Source of the DNA: Chloroflexaceae bacterium
GTDB taxonomy: Bacteria; Chloroflexota; Chloroflexia; Chloroflexales; Chloroflexaceae
Reading direction: 5' to 3'
DNA: 33,403 nt
NCBI GenBank assembly: GCA_028282325.1
Contig: JANQID010000005.1
Span: 1-33,403, forward strand
Translations under genes and position numbers: made by a program
Shown: piece by piece, positions 1-7,856 of the stretch
How positions within the stretch are numbered: the first letter of the stretch is position 1
Layout of the letters: each line of letters starts with the position of its first letter
Notes under the pieces: model-generated
Told to the model about the DNA's origin: nothing
What the model saw: only the letters and a program-made list of their open reading frames with translations
Database searches by the model: none

Positions 1-144
1 ATCGGTCGGAGCCTCGGCTTCAACAACAACCGCCGCTTCCGCTTCGACATCGGTCGGAGCCTCGGCTTCAACAACAACCGCCGCTTCCGCTTCGGCATCG
101 GTCGGGGCCTCGGCTTCAACAACAACCGCCGCTTCCGTCTCAGT
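1..144 (-). repeat. Three 48-bp tandem repeats inside the left-edge coding region
   Basis: Units at 1-48, 49-96 and 97-144 are nearly identical; differences are confined to a few bases, mainly at the end of each unit. Each encodes 16 residues in frame, so unit-number changes would preserve the reading frame. The array may continue beyond base 1. It has no spacers and is coding, so it is not a CRISPR array. Confidence 0.9.
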
Positions 145-315
145 GGCGGCCTCGGTTTGAACTTCATCCGCCGATTGAACTTGAGCTTCAGTTGCTAATT
201 CCGGGGCTTCTGCATTCCCCACTACGGCCTGAGCCGTTGGAGCTTCAGTTGCATCGAGCGATTGAGCGAGCGTTTCGCTCTCGGCAACCGTCTCCATACG
301 TTCCTGATCGATCAT
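1..315 (-). CDS. N-terminal part of an Ala/Glu/Val-rich repeat protein, cut by the window edge
   Basis: I do not recognise this protein. Only its first 105 residues are inside the window, and the frame is open to base 1. I chose the ATG at 313-315 because AGGAGG (326-331) lies 10 nt upstream of it; the in-frame ATG at 322-324 would leave only 1 nt of spacing. The product begins MIDQERMETVAESETLAQ and is rich in Glu, Ala, Val and Thr, with no cysteine and no membrane segment. From about residue 58 it becomes tandem 16-residue units of the type EAEAAVVVEAEAPTDV, and these are still going at the edge. Such acidic low-complexity stretches are usually disordered linkers or N-terminal extensions ahead of a folded domain, but here the folded part is out of view. 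The gene lies 110 nt downstream of chlD on the same strand and could share its transcript. The function cannot be assigned. Confidence 0.7.
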   Translation of the reverse strand, partial: MIDQERMETVAESETLAQSLDATEAPTAQAVVGNAEAPELATEAQVQSADEVQTEAATETEAAVVVEAEAPTDAEAEAAVVVEAEAPTDVEAEAAVVVEAEAPTD

Positions 316-425
316 TGCCAACATCCCTCCTGCGTGTGCTTGCGTTCCGATGTATACCTCAAATCTCTACATCTCTCTGCCAATAATCCTGCCCAATCCA
401 CATCCGACGAAGATTATCATTATCG

Positions 426-1448
426 TCAGCGTCGCATTTGCGCCTGAACTGCCCTGACCAATCCCATATCGCTCAAATCTTCGAGGCGATAGTAGCTTCC
501 CTTAAGACGCTCCGCGAGTTTACGCGATAAACCCCGCTCGAAGTTGGAATGCTCAGTATCGATAACAATCGCTTGAATCTGTTGCTCGGCGATAAAGTCA
601 GCGATTTTGTAAGCCTCTGACTGCGGCGGCATATTGCCAATCGCGACGTTTGCCTGACCATCCGTCAAAATCACCAGCAACGGCAAGATCTCAGCATCGT
701 GGAGGCGCGCGCGTTCAAGCAATTCGTAACCGGTAAGCAACCCTCGTGCAAGCGGCGTTTTCCCGCCGGTCGGCATAGCTTGCAAACACCGCCGCGCCAG
801 ATCGACACTATTCGTGAGTGGCAATAAAATACTGGCATAATCACGCTGAAAACTCACCAGGCCAACCTGATCGCGCCGTTGATAAGCGTCACGCAATAAC
901 GATAGCACCGCAGCTTTTGTTGCGCGCATTCGCTCTTCGGTAGCCATACTCCAGCTTGCATCGACGACAAAGCAAACTGCGTTGCGGGTGCGTCGCACCC
1001 GTACTTTCTGACGCAGATCATCGCGTCGAAGCAGAACACGTGGCTGCCGTCGCGGCGCGTGCATATGCTGCTCGCCCGATGCGCTCCGCCTATCATCTTT
1101 GTCTCGTTGAACGCGGCGTATTTGTTGATACGGCGCTGCCTCGCGCAGAGTCGCGTCAAATGCCAGATCCGTCACCCGACGTACCCGCTGGCTGGTGATG
1201 TAGCGTCCCCGTTTACGCAGCGTGCGCGTCCGACTGCGCCGCCCTGGCGCGCGGCGTTGCTGACGATCCGCCTGACTTTCAAGGCGGCGAGTGCGGAATA
1301 CCTCGTTTGATTGATATATCTTGCCGCTATTTTGCTCGTTTTCCGCGGCTTCGCGTCCGCCAGCTAATTCTGTCGCAGCGCCGGCGGCGGCGCGGCTTAT
1401 CTCAGGCGAACTCTGATCATCGGTGGTTGCGTCACTTACCGGATCTTT
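426..1448 (-). CDS. chlD: von Willebrand A (C-terminal) half of ChlD, expressed by -1 frameshift
   Basis: This is the C-terminal half of the medium AAA+ subunit of a magnesium/cobalt chelatase. The frame is open from the A-run at 1446-1454 to the stop at 426. It runs through an acidic linker, then a basic segment containing RGRYITSQRVRR, then DLAFDATLREAAPYQ (both typical of the ChlD middle), then a vWA domain with the MIDAS motif DASWSM and later TGGKTPLARGL and LTDGQAN. The only usable start in this frame (GTG at 1173-1175) has no Shine-Dalgarno sequence and would discard the conserved RGRY segment. I therefore read it as continuous with the upstream ATPase ORF through a -1 shift, giving a 703-residue protein, a normal ChlD length. 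In the family, the vWA domain couples the ATPase ring to the large chelatase subunit (ChlH or CobN). An alternative is a simple inactivating indel, but both halves look intact. Confidence 0.8.
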   Translation of the reverse strand, partial: KDPVSDATTDDQSSPEISRAAAGAATELAGGREAAENEQNSGKIYQSNEVFRTRRLESQADRQQRRAPGRRSRTRTLRKRGRYITSQRVRRVTDLAFDATLREAAPYQQIRRVQRDKDDRRSASGEQHMHAPRRQPRVLLRRDDLRQKVRVRRTRNAVCFVVDASWSMATEERMRATKAAVLSLLRDAYQRRDQVGLVSFQRDYASILLPLTNSVDLARRCLQAMPTGGKTPLARGLLTGYELLERARLHDAEILPLLVILTDGQANVAIGNMPPQSEAYKIADFIAEQQIQAIVIDTEHSNFERGLSRKLAERLKGSYYRLEDLSDMGLVRAVQAQMRR

Positions 1449-2536
1449 TTTTTTACTTCGTCGCCTTGTAGTGTATCGACCGATTTGTCGATCATCTGGA
1501 ATGATTGTTCCAACACTGACGCAATCCGCATTTCGTCAATGCTCACATCGGCAAAAGGTTGTCGCCGCATACGATGCGGCAAAGCCAACTCAGCCGCCAG
1601 ACGCAGATCTTCAACCGTCAGCGCTGTATGTCCAGACCATGCCGCGTGGGTGCGCGCGGTTTCCAGAATTGTCAGATCGGCGCGATGGCCATCAACTCCT
1701 AGATCGAGAGACAGGGTGGCCACAGCCGCCATATCCTGCCGCACTACCTTCACATGCGGCAATAACTCGCCGGCAGTAACAATTCGCGCCGCCAATTCTT
1801 GCTCGGCGCCTTGCCATTGCGCGACGAAGCCCTCGGGATCGGTCTCAAAGTCCATCCGGCGTTCAATAACCGCCACACGGCTAGCGACATCAGTCAGACC
1901 CGTAATCTCAACTGCCAGGCCGAAGCGGTCAAGCAACTGAGGACGCAATTCCCCCTCTTCAGGATTCATCGTGCCGACCAGGATAAACCGCGCCGGATGC
2001 GACACGCTGATCCCCTCACGCTCAACCGTATTGACTCCCATTGCCGCGGCGTCGAGCAACAGATCAACCAGGTGATCGTCAAGCAAATTTACTTCATCGA
2101 CATAGAGCAACCCACGATTCACCTGAGCCAACAACCCTGGCTCAAAGCGACGTTGACCCTCAGTAATTGCATGTTCGAGATCCAGCGAGCCAACGACACG
2201 ATCTTCAGACGCCGATACTGGCAACTCCACCAGGCGAATTGGACGATCCACCGTTGGAAGCACATCATCGGTATCGCGATGTGAGCGACAGATTGAACAC
2301 AACCCTGCCGGCTGATCGGGGCTACAACTATAGAGGCAATTGGCTACGACGGTGATCGAAGGCAGCAGCCGAGCCAGTGCGCGTACCGCCGTAGACTTGG
2401 CTGTTCCCTTCTCGCCGCGAATAAGCACACCGCCGATACGAGGGTTTATCGCATTAAGAATAAGCGCTCGCTTGAGACGCTCTTGACCGACCAGGGCACT
2501 AAACGGGTAGAGAGGGCGAAGAGGCGACATGACCAC
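1436..2536 (-). CDS. chlD: Mg/Co-chelatase AAA+ ATPase: N-terminal half of ChlD, or ChlI-like small subunit if unshifted
   Basis: This is an AAA+ ATPase of the ChlI/ChlD/CobS type (366 residues in the zero frame). ATP hydrolysis by its ring drives metal insertion by the large subunit. Visible are Walker A GEKGTAKST (41-49), Walker B LLYVDEVNLL, the family strings PVSASEDRVVGSLDLE and HPARFILVGTMNPEEGELRPQLLDRFGL (split here as two runs around LVG), and a cysteine insert with Cys67, 71, 80 and 83 (CxxxC-x8-CxxC). From memory, that insert is commoner in cobalt-chelatase-associated homologues than in photosynthetic BchI. The GTG at 2534-2536 is preferred over the ATG at 2528-2530 because GGAGG lies 11 nt before the GTG. 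The zero frame ends two codons after an A AAA AAG heptamer, so unshifted ribosomes would release an ATPase-only protein resembling the small subunit. Whether it serves bacteriochlorophyll or cobalamin synthesis cannot be decided here. Confidence 0.9.
   Translation of the reverse strand: MVMSPLRPLYPFSALVGQERLKRALILNAINPRIGGVLIRGEKGTAKSTAVRALARLLPSITVVANCLYSCSPDQPAGLCSICRSHRDTDDVLPTVDRPIRLVELPVSASEDRVVGSLDLEHAITEGQRRFEPGLLAQVNRGLLYVDEVNLLDDHLVDLLLDAAAMGVNTVEREGISVSHPARFILVGTMNPEEGELRPQLLDRFGLAVEITGLTDVASRVAVIERRMDFETDPEGFVAQWQGAEQELAARIVTAGELLPHVKVVRQDMAAVATLSLDLGVDGHRADLTILETARTHAAWSGHTALTVEDLRLAAELALPHRMRRQPFADVSIDEMRIASVLEQSFQMIDKSVDTLQGDEVKKKIR
1445..1467 (-). other. Probable programmed -1 frameshift signal in chlD
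   Basis: On the minus strand a run of nine A (1454-1446) is followed by G (1445). This creates the dnaX-type heptamer A AAA AAG in the zero-frame phase. Zero-frame codons are GTA AAA AAA AAG ATC CGG TAA, with the stop at 1438-1436. A -1 slip on AAA-AAG continues as GAT CCG GTA AGT into the vWA frame. An SD-like AAGG (1467-1464) sits 12 nt upstream of the heptamer, a spacing similar to the stimulator of E. coli dnaX. I see no strong stem-loop directly downstream. Transcriptional slippage on A9 is an alternative that would give the same products. Confidence 0.75.
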
Positions 2537-2539
2537 AGC

Positions 2540-2571
2540 AAAAAAATCCTCCGACCCCCTCTGGGTCAGAG
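2540..2571 (-). terminator. Terminator-like hairpin (attenuator) in the chlD leader
   Basis: On the minus strand, CTCTGACCC (2571-2563) and GGGTCGGAG (2557-2549) form a nine-pair stem (one G-U) with a 5-nt loop. One A/G pair of bases later comes a run of seven T (2546-2540). This is a classic intrinsic terminator shape ending 4 nt before the chlD start. No minus-strand gene lies upstream that it could serve, so it is best read as a leader attenuator. The stem contains most of the GGAGG that I take as the chlD ribosome binding site, so folding would also block translation. No known riboswitch consensus is recognised in the leader. Confidence 0.6.
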
Positions 2572-2706
2572 GTGCGAACGAAAAAGCCTGGAGCCGGCGT
2601 CAAGGCGTATATAAGAAGAGAACAAACCGGCAAAAGACACATAACTATATGTAAAAAACAAGCCGTCCCTATGTACGACTTTGTGAAGACGCATTCAAGC
2701 GCCGTC

Positions 2707-2735
2707 ATTGTCGCACAAAGACGCGCAAAAGTCAA
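2707..2735 (-). promoter_or_regulatory. Candidate sigma-70-type promoter for chlD
   Basis: On the minus strand TTGACT (2735-2730) and GACAAT (2712-2707) are separated by exactly 17 bp. Transcription would start near 2700 and give a leader of about 165 nt ending in the attenuator-like hairpin. The -10 box is imperfect, so confidence is moderate. Confidence 0.45.
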
Positions 2736-2827
2736 ATTCGCCTCTATCGCGATAGTTCGTTCAGGCCAGAATGCCCTGTCATATCATCCTTGTCATCTTC
2801 CTGTCATATAAGCCATAGAAGCAGGTA

Positions 2828-2836
2828 TGTTATAAT
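2828..2836 (+). promoter_or_regulatory. Extended -10 promoter for the mreBCD operon
   Basis: TGT followed by a perfect TATAAT (2831-2836) forms an extended -10 element. No good -35 box is present at 16-18 bp, as expected for extended -10 promoters. The start site would be near 2843, about 50 nt before the mreB start codon. The 2537-2892 intergenic region therefore holds divergent promoters for chlD and mreB. Confidence 0.6.
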
Positions 2837-2892
2837 GGCCCGACACAGATTCATATTTGATCGTTTATTGTCTATATTTTAGGAGCATCTGC

Positions 2893-3975
2893 GTGGCTCT
2901 GTTCAATCCGCTGAACTCGCTTTTCGGGGCCTTTAGCCGCGATCTGGGAATCGACCTAGGCACGGCCAATACCCTCGTCCACGTACGAGGCAAGGGTATT
3001 GTCATTAGCGAACCCTCAGTTGTCGCCATCGATACGAAAACTAAGCAGGTTCGCGCCGTCGGGGCTGAAGCCAAAGCTATGGTTGGGAAAACGCCGGCCA
3101 ATATCGTCGCCGTACGGCCGTTAAAGGATGGCGTCATCGCCGATTTTGACGTCGTCGAGAAGATGCTGGCCTATTTTATCCGAAAAGCGCACACGCACTC
3201 CTTTTTGATCGTCGAACCGCGCCCCCGCGTCGTGGTCGGCGTGCCGTCGGGTGTTACCGAAGTTGAAAAGCGCGCCGCACGCGATGCAACGCTCAACGCC
3301 AAAGCGCGGTATGCGTATGTCGTCGAGGAGCCAATGGCCGCTGCAATTGGCGCAGGATTGCCCGTCGAAGAGCCTGTCGGAAGCATGATCGTCGATATTG
3401 GCGGCGGTACAACCGAAGTCGCAATCATTTCGCTTGGCGGTATCGTCATCAACCATTCGATTCGGACCGCCGGAGACGAGATTGATGAAGCCATCGTACA
3501 GTTCGCGCGTCGCGAATACAATATGCTGATCGGCGAACGTATGGCTGAACGGGCAAAGATCGCCGCCGGCAGCGCCTATCCGCTCGACGAAGAGATCAAG
3601 GTTGTTCTACGTGGACGGGATTTGCTCACCGGATTGCCCAAGGCAGTCGAAGTAAGTAGTGTTGAAATACGCGAAGGCATCGTCGGGCCGGTCAACGCGA
3701 TCGTACACGAAGTGCGCGCTTCACTTGAAGAAACGCCGCCCGAGCTGGTCGCCGATATTATGGAGCATGGAATCACGCTAGCAGGCGGCGGAGCGCTGCT
3801 CCACGGGCTAGACAAACGTATCGCCGCTGAGACGCGTATGCCGGTCTACATTGCTGAAGATCCGCTCTCGTGCGTAGCTCGCGGCGCCGGCAAGATGATC
3901 GAAAGCTTTGAAAACAAGACCTATATGGACATCTTGAACCGCACGCAGAATACCCGAAAAGCAAAGTTTCGATAG
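2893..3975 (+). CDS. mreB: Rod shape-determining protein MreB
   Basis: This is a bacterial actin homologue that polymerises under the membrane and guides the elongasome. It has 360 residues, the usual family length. It opens with DLGIDLGTANTLVHVRGKGI, the nucleotide-binding phosphate-1 loop. It also has VGVPSGVTEVEKRA, the phosphate-2 region MIVDIGGGTTEVAIISLGG, and the adenosine loop GITLAGGGALL. I chose the GTG at 2893 because AGGAG (2881-2885) lies 7 nt upstream; the frame is open back to 2857, but that extension has no Shine-Dalgarno and adds an atypical leader. The N-terminus MALFNPLNSLFGAFSRD could form a short amphipathic membrane-binding stretch, as in other MreBs. It is the first gene of the mreB-mreC-mreD-mrdA cluster. 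Confidence 0.97.
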   Translation: MALFNPLNSLFGAFSRDLGIDLGTANTLVHVRGKGIVISEPSVVAIDTKTKQVRAVGAEAKAMVGKTPANIVAVRPLKDGVIADFDVVEKMLAYFIRKAHTHSFLIVEPRPRVVVGVPSGVTEVEKRAARDATLNAKARYAYVVEEPMAAAIGAGLPVEEPVGSMIVDIGGGTTEVAIISLGGIVINHSIRTAGDEIDEAIVQFARREYNMLIGERMAERAKIAAGSAYPLDEEIKVVLRGRDLLTGLPKAVEVSSVEIREGIVGPVNAIVHEVRASLEETPPELVADIMEHGITLAGGGALLHGLDKRIAAETRMPVYIAEDPLSCVARGAGKMIESFENKTYMDILNRTQNTRKAKFR

Positions 3976-4050
3976 AATCCGCCAGCGTGCCGTTATACCA
4001 AAGACTCTGATCATAACCGATCTCTGGCTCCCCACCCCAACGTCTGACAT

Positions 4051-4959
4051 ATGCGCGATTATCTCAATGATCGGCCCATCAAGCTTCGCCGTGCAACAAC
4101 AGTTGCAATTACATCACGCCGTCCGTTCCTGATCGCGATCGGGGTGTGTCTTCTTGCTATTCTCCTGATCTGGCTCGATCATGCATATCTCCTTGGGCCT
4201 GTACGGGGAACATTGCAGTCTGTTCTCAGCCCGATCGCCCAACCGTTGACCAATATGCGCGATGGCGTCATCGAGTTTATTCCGGGCTGGAATGAAAATC
4301 AGCGTCTGCGTGATGAGGTTACGGCTCTGCAAGAGGAAATCAGCCAACTCGAAGCCGAATTGCTCGAATACAAGCAAGATCGTATCGAGAACCGCTATTT
4401 GCGCCAACAACTTGATATTGAACATACACATCCCTGGAAGGTGCTCGGCGCCGAAGTTGCTATCCGCACGCCTGACGCCGGTCGTCGAGTCATCGTCATT
4501 GCCCGCGGAAGTTCCGACGGCGTCGAAGCGGGGATGGCCGTCATCGGTCAGACCGGCAACGGACCGGCGGGGATGGTCGGAATTGTCGAGGCGGTTGGAC
4601 CAGGCACCGCTGATGTGCTGTTGATCAACGATTTTGGTAGCCAGATCAGCGCTCGGGTGTTGAACGATCTGTATCCAGCCCTCGGGCTAGTAAAAGGACA
4701 GTGGCAGCAAGGTGCTCAGTTGCGTTTGGAAGCGCTGGATCGCGACACCATCTTGAACTTGGGCGATCCGGTAATCAGCGCAGGCTTGACCGAACGACTG
4801 GCGCCTGAGTTAGCAACAGCGCGAATCCCTGCCAACATCCCGATCGGCAGAGTAGCAGCGATTTCCTATAATGAATACGCCACGACTGCTGAAGTACAAC
4901 CTTACGTTGATCTTGACAGGACACATTACGTGTGGGTGATACTCAACCAAGACGGTTAG
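4051..4959 (+). CDS. mreC: Rod shape-determining protein MreC
   Basis: This is a bitopic elongasome scaffold that links MreB inside the cell to PBP2 outside it. It has 302 residues: a short basic cytoplasmic N-terminus, one membrane helix (about residues 26-46, IAIGVCLLAILLIWL), a coiled coil (about 75-115, rich in Glu/Leu/Gln) and a beta-rich periplasmic-type domain. The latter contains VIARGSSDGVEAGMAVIG, VLLINDFGSQISARV and GDPVISAGL, all characteristic of MreC. No clear Shine-Dalgarno precedes the ATG at 4051, but there is no better start. It follows mreB by 75 nt, and its 3' end overlaps mreD by 28 nt. Confidence 0.95.
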   Translation: MRDYLNDRPIKLRRATTVAITSRRPFLIAIGVCLLAILLIWLDHAYLLGPVRGTLQSVLSPIAQPLTNMRDGVIEFIPGWNENQRLRDEVTALQEEISQLEAELLEYKQDRIENRYLRQQLDIEHTHPWKVLGAEVAIRTPDAGRRVIVIARGSSDGVEAGMAVIGQTGNGPAGMVGIVEAVGPGTADVLLINDFGSQISARVLNDLYPALGLVKGQWQQGAQLRLEALDRDTILNLGDPVISAGLTERLAPELATARIPANIPIGRVAAISYNEYATTAEVQPYVDLDRTHYVWVILNQDG

Positions 4960-5474
4960 AAGAACGGCTCGTTTATGAGCTGCTGCTTATGATCGGGCTG
5001 ATGATTCTGGCGCTAGGGCAGGTAACTTTGCTCCCTGCGCCGCTCGGCTTTCCCCCCGCGCTCGTGCTGGTCGTTGTGGTAAACCGGACGTTGATCGGCG
5101 TCAGCTCATCCCAGCCTGACCATAACACTATCACTTCGCTCCGATGGGCAATTTATGGAGGTCTTGCACTCGATGTCTGCTCGGCAACACCCATCGGCAG
5201 TCACGTGTTGGCATTGACACTGGCCGCGATGATTATTGCCGCCGCTACGCGCCGCCTGCGCATTGAGGGTTTGTTCATACCGCTCTCTGCCGTGTTAGTT
5301 GGCATTCTGATTTATGAATGCACTCTGGCGCTGGTATATCATATTACTGTCACTCCCTTAGACTGGCCCGCCTACGCACAGGTCGCTATCTTGCCCAGCG
5401 TTTCTATGGCGCTTATTCTCAGCCTTCCAACATTTAGTCTGATGCGCTGGCTCGATTTACGTATGAAGAAATAA
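4932..5474 (+). CDS. mreD: Rod shape-determining protein MreD
   Basis: This is a small polytopic membrane protein of the elongasome (180 residues, the usual size). About five hydrophobic helices are visible: LLLMIGLMILALGQVTLL, PALVLVVVVN, YGGLALDVCSATPIG, ALTLAAMIIAA and the C-terminal IPLSAVLVGILIYECTLALV region. The GTG start at 4932 lies inside the end of mreC (28-nt overlap), which suggests translational coupling. Sequence conservation in this family is low, so the assignment rests on hydrophobicity, size and position between mreC and the PBP2 gene. The stop codon is one base before the mrdA ATG. Confidence 0.88.
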   Translation: MGDTQPRRLEERLVYELLLMIGLMILALGQVTLLPAPLGFPPALVLVVVVNRTLIGVSSSQPDHNTITSLRWAIYGGLALDVCSATPIGSHVLALTLAAMIIAAATRRLRIEGLFIPLSAVLVGILIYECTLALVYHITVTPLDWPAYAQVAILPSVSMALILSLPTFSLMRWLDLRMKK

Positions 5475-5475
5475 G

Positions 5476-7776
5476 ATGAATCGCCTAACTGTTCTGCGCA
5501 TTGTTTTGCTCTTGCTGTTGCTGATTCTAAGCGGACGGCTCTACCAACTCCAGCTTATTGACCGGGAAGCGCGCTTCTATACATCCACAAGTACACTCAA
5601 TACGCGGTATATTACCATTATGCCGCGGCGGGGCAAAATTCTGGCCAGTGACGGAACAACCTTGCTTGCAGAAAGCGTCCCGATTTACAACCTCGGCGTA
5701 TTGCCCGGCAGTCTGCCGCCACGCTCATCAGAACGCTATGACAATGTGATTGATACGCTTTCCCAGTTAGCAGGCGTTACTAGTACGCTTACGTTATCAC
5801 CAGCGATCAGATTGGAGCAAAATGCCGATTTGCGCAGCGATCTCTCTCAGGTCAGCCTCGAAAATCTGCCAAATCGATCTGTTGGAGCGTCTGAGCCGTT
5901 AACGGTGACGGTTGTTCCAGATCATACGATTGACGCCATCAAACTCTCGCGCATCTACAGCGACGCGTTAACATTTTACAATCCGATCGACGTGCTTGTC
6001 AGCCGTGATGACCTGCGCAGCTACGAACCCCTCATTATCAAAGAAGATATTTCCCAAGAACTCGCGTTTGTAATCCACGAAAACAGCATTCATCTTCCCG
6101 GTATCGTGGTTATAGAAAGCTATCGCCGCCGTTATCCGTACAGTGCGGACGTGTCGTCGTTGTCGCATTTTCTGGGGTACACGGGGCGTATCAGCAGATG
6201 TGAGTTGGTCTTGCAAAACCCGGCTTCATCATGGCTCGACAGCCTGCTCGATACGGTTAACCAAGCCTCAGAATGTGAACTGTTACAACGTACCATCGAG
6301 CCAAGTCTGCGGGGACTTCCACTCTATGCCAATAATGACCAGATCGGCAAGGATGGCATCGAGGGCTACTATGAAACGGCGCTGCGCGGCGAACTGGGGC
6401 GTGAAACGTTGCTCGTTGATGCATTGGAACGCCCGATGAGCGCCGCACAAACATTTCAGGCCGCCCATGATGGTCAGAATCTGGTGCTCACCATTGATCT
6501 GGATTTCCAACAGCAAGTAGAAACGATTATGCGTCGCTGGATCGCCGAGAGCGACATGCGACGCCAGAACGCCGAGAACTACAAGCGCGAATATCCTCCG
6601 ATCACCAATGGCGTAGCGGTTGCTCTCGATCCTCGCGACGGTCGTGTGCTTGCTATGGTGAGCTTGCCTGCCTACGATAACAACATCTGGGTCGATCCAG
6701 ATCACAGCGACGAACTGAGCGAGATGCTGAACCCGAATGATCCGGAACAGCGCGCCGAACTCGAACGACTCACTCCCCTGTTTAACCGCTCAATCGCCGG
6801 GCGTTATCCTCCTGGCTCGACAATAAAGCAGTTCGTCGGTTCGGCGGCGCTGCATATGGAGATCGTCACACCGGAAACCGAGCTTCACGACCCGGGCAAA
6901 ATCGTCCTGGTCGAACGCAGCGGAGCCATCTTTGAATTGCCCAACGCTACCCAAACCAATAACAATAGGATCAACATTTCCGATGCATTGATGGTTTCAT
7001 CAAACGTCTTCTTCGCTTCAATCGCCGGCGGTAATACCGAAGCTATCAACTTAAACCCGGACGATCTGCGCGTGGCCGGTCTAGGCATCGATCTGCTGGC
7101 CGAAGGGCTGCGCTGGTTCAATTTCGGCAGCGCAACAGGAATTGACCTGATGGGCGAATCGTCGGGACTGGTACCTTCACCGCTCTGGAAAGCGCAAACA
7201 CTGCGCGAACCGTGGACTACCGGCGACACCTACAACACTGCAATTGGTCAGGGCTACCTGGAGGTGACGCCGCTCCAGCTTGCGACCGCAGCGGCGGCAG
7301 TGGCCAACAATGGCACAGTATATCGTCCCCAACTGGTTCAAGCCATCACAGACAGCAGCGGCAATATCCTTCATACGATGCAGCCGGAAGCGCTGAACAC
7401 CATATCTGTTTCTGCAGAATACCTTGCCGTTATCCGCGAGGGTATGCGTCGTTCGGTTACTGAAGGTCGTAATATCGCCGCCCGTGATGAATGCTCCGGA
7501 CTGTCGATCGCCGGCAAAACCGGTACAGCCGAGTACGGAGAGATCATCATCAAGCCCGATAATCAGCCGACCCGCCGGAGTCACTCTTGGTTCGTCAGCT
7601 TTGCTCCATACGAAAACCCCGAGATTGTTGTAGCCGTTTTGCTCGAAGGCACCGGCGATTTGAACGATGGTTCGGCAACCCTGGCCGTTCCCGCAGTCAC
7701 ACAGATTATGCAAGCATATTTCGATGCTGCACCGTCAAATCCAGGTGCATCTTTTTGCCCGCCAATGCCGAATTAA
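5476..7776 (+). CDS. mrdA: Penicillin-binding protein 2 (elongasome transpeptidase)
   Basis: This class B PBP cross-links peptidoglycan during cell elongation with a RodA-type glycosyltransferase; the enzyme acts outside the membrane. It has 766 residues: an N-terminal membrane anchor (about 5-22), a dimerisation/pedestal domain starting around MPRRGKILASDGTTLLAES, and a transpeptidase domain. The three catalytic motifs are present: STIK with nucleophile Ser448, SSN at 508-510, and KTG starting at Lys681. Flanking family strings include YPPGSTIKQFVG and AIGQGYLEVTPLQLA. It is longer than E. coli PBP2 because of insertions in the pedestal region (about residues 85-290). It begins one base after mreD ends, so it is certainly in the same operon. 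Confidence 0.95.
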   Translation: MNRLTVLRIVLLLLLLILSGRLYQLQLIDREARFYTSTSTLNTRYITIMPRRGKILASDGTTLLAESVPIYNLGVLPGSLPPRSSERYDNVIDTLSQLAGVTSTLTLSPAIRLEQNADLRSDLSQVSLENLPNRSVGASEPLTVTVVPDHTIDAIKLSRIYSDALTFYNPIDVLVSRDDLRSYEPLIIKEDISQELAFVIHENSIHLPGIVVIESYRRRYPYSADVSSLSHFLGYTGRISRCELVLQNPASSWLDSLLDTVNQASECELLQRTIEPSLRGLPLYANNDQIGKDGIEGYYETALRGELGRETLLVDALERPMSAAQTFQAAHDGQNLVLTIDLDFQQQVETIMRRWIAESDMRRQNAENYKREYPPITNGVAVALDPRDGRVLAMVSLPAYDNNIWVDPDHSDELSEMLNPNDPEQRAELERLTPLFNRSIAGRYPPGSTIKQFVGSAALHMEIVTPETELHDPGKIVLVERSGAIFELPNATQTNNNRINISDALMVSSNVFFASIAGGNTEAINLNPDDLRVAGLGIDLLAEGLRWFNFGSATGIDLMGESSGLVPSPLWKAQTLREPWTTGDTYNTAIGQGYLEVTPLQLATAAAAVANNGTVYRPQLVQAITDSSGNILHTMQPEALNTISVSAEYLAVIREGMRRSVTEGRNIAARDECSGLSIAGKTGTAEYGEIIIKPDNQPTRRSHSWFVSFAPYENPEIVVAVLLEGTGDLNDGSATLAVPAVTQIMQAYFDAAPSNPGASFCPPMPN

Positions 7777-7811
7777 ACTGCCATAACTTTCAAGCATTGC
7801 TAAGATATATG

Positions 7812-7820
7812 TGCTATAAT
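7812..7820 (+). promoter_or_regulatory. Extended -10 promoter for the min genes
   Basis: TGC plus a perfect TATAAT (7815-7820) lies in the 80-nt gap between mrdA and minC. It has the same architecture as the mreB promoter (TGn-TATAAT, no clear -35 box). Transcription would start near 7827, only about 30 nt before the ATG chosen for minC. Confidence 0.55.
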
Positions 7821-7856
7821 TGTGCAATCGTCTCGTTTTAAGTGGATACAGCAGCC

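Noticed and set aside
1-144. Direct repeats that might be a CRISPR array
   Set aside because: The 48-bp units are contiguous with no spacers, and they encode an in-frame acidic repeat on the minus strand.
2571-2700. Cobalamin riboswitch in the chlD leader
   Set aside because: I looked for the B12-box-type conserved strings and found none; only hairpins and T-runs are visible.
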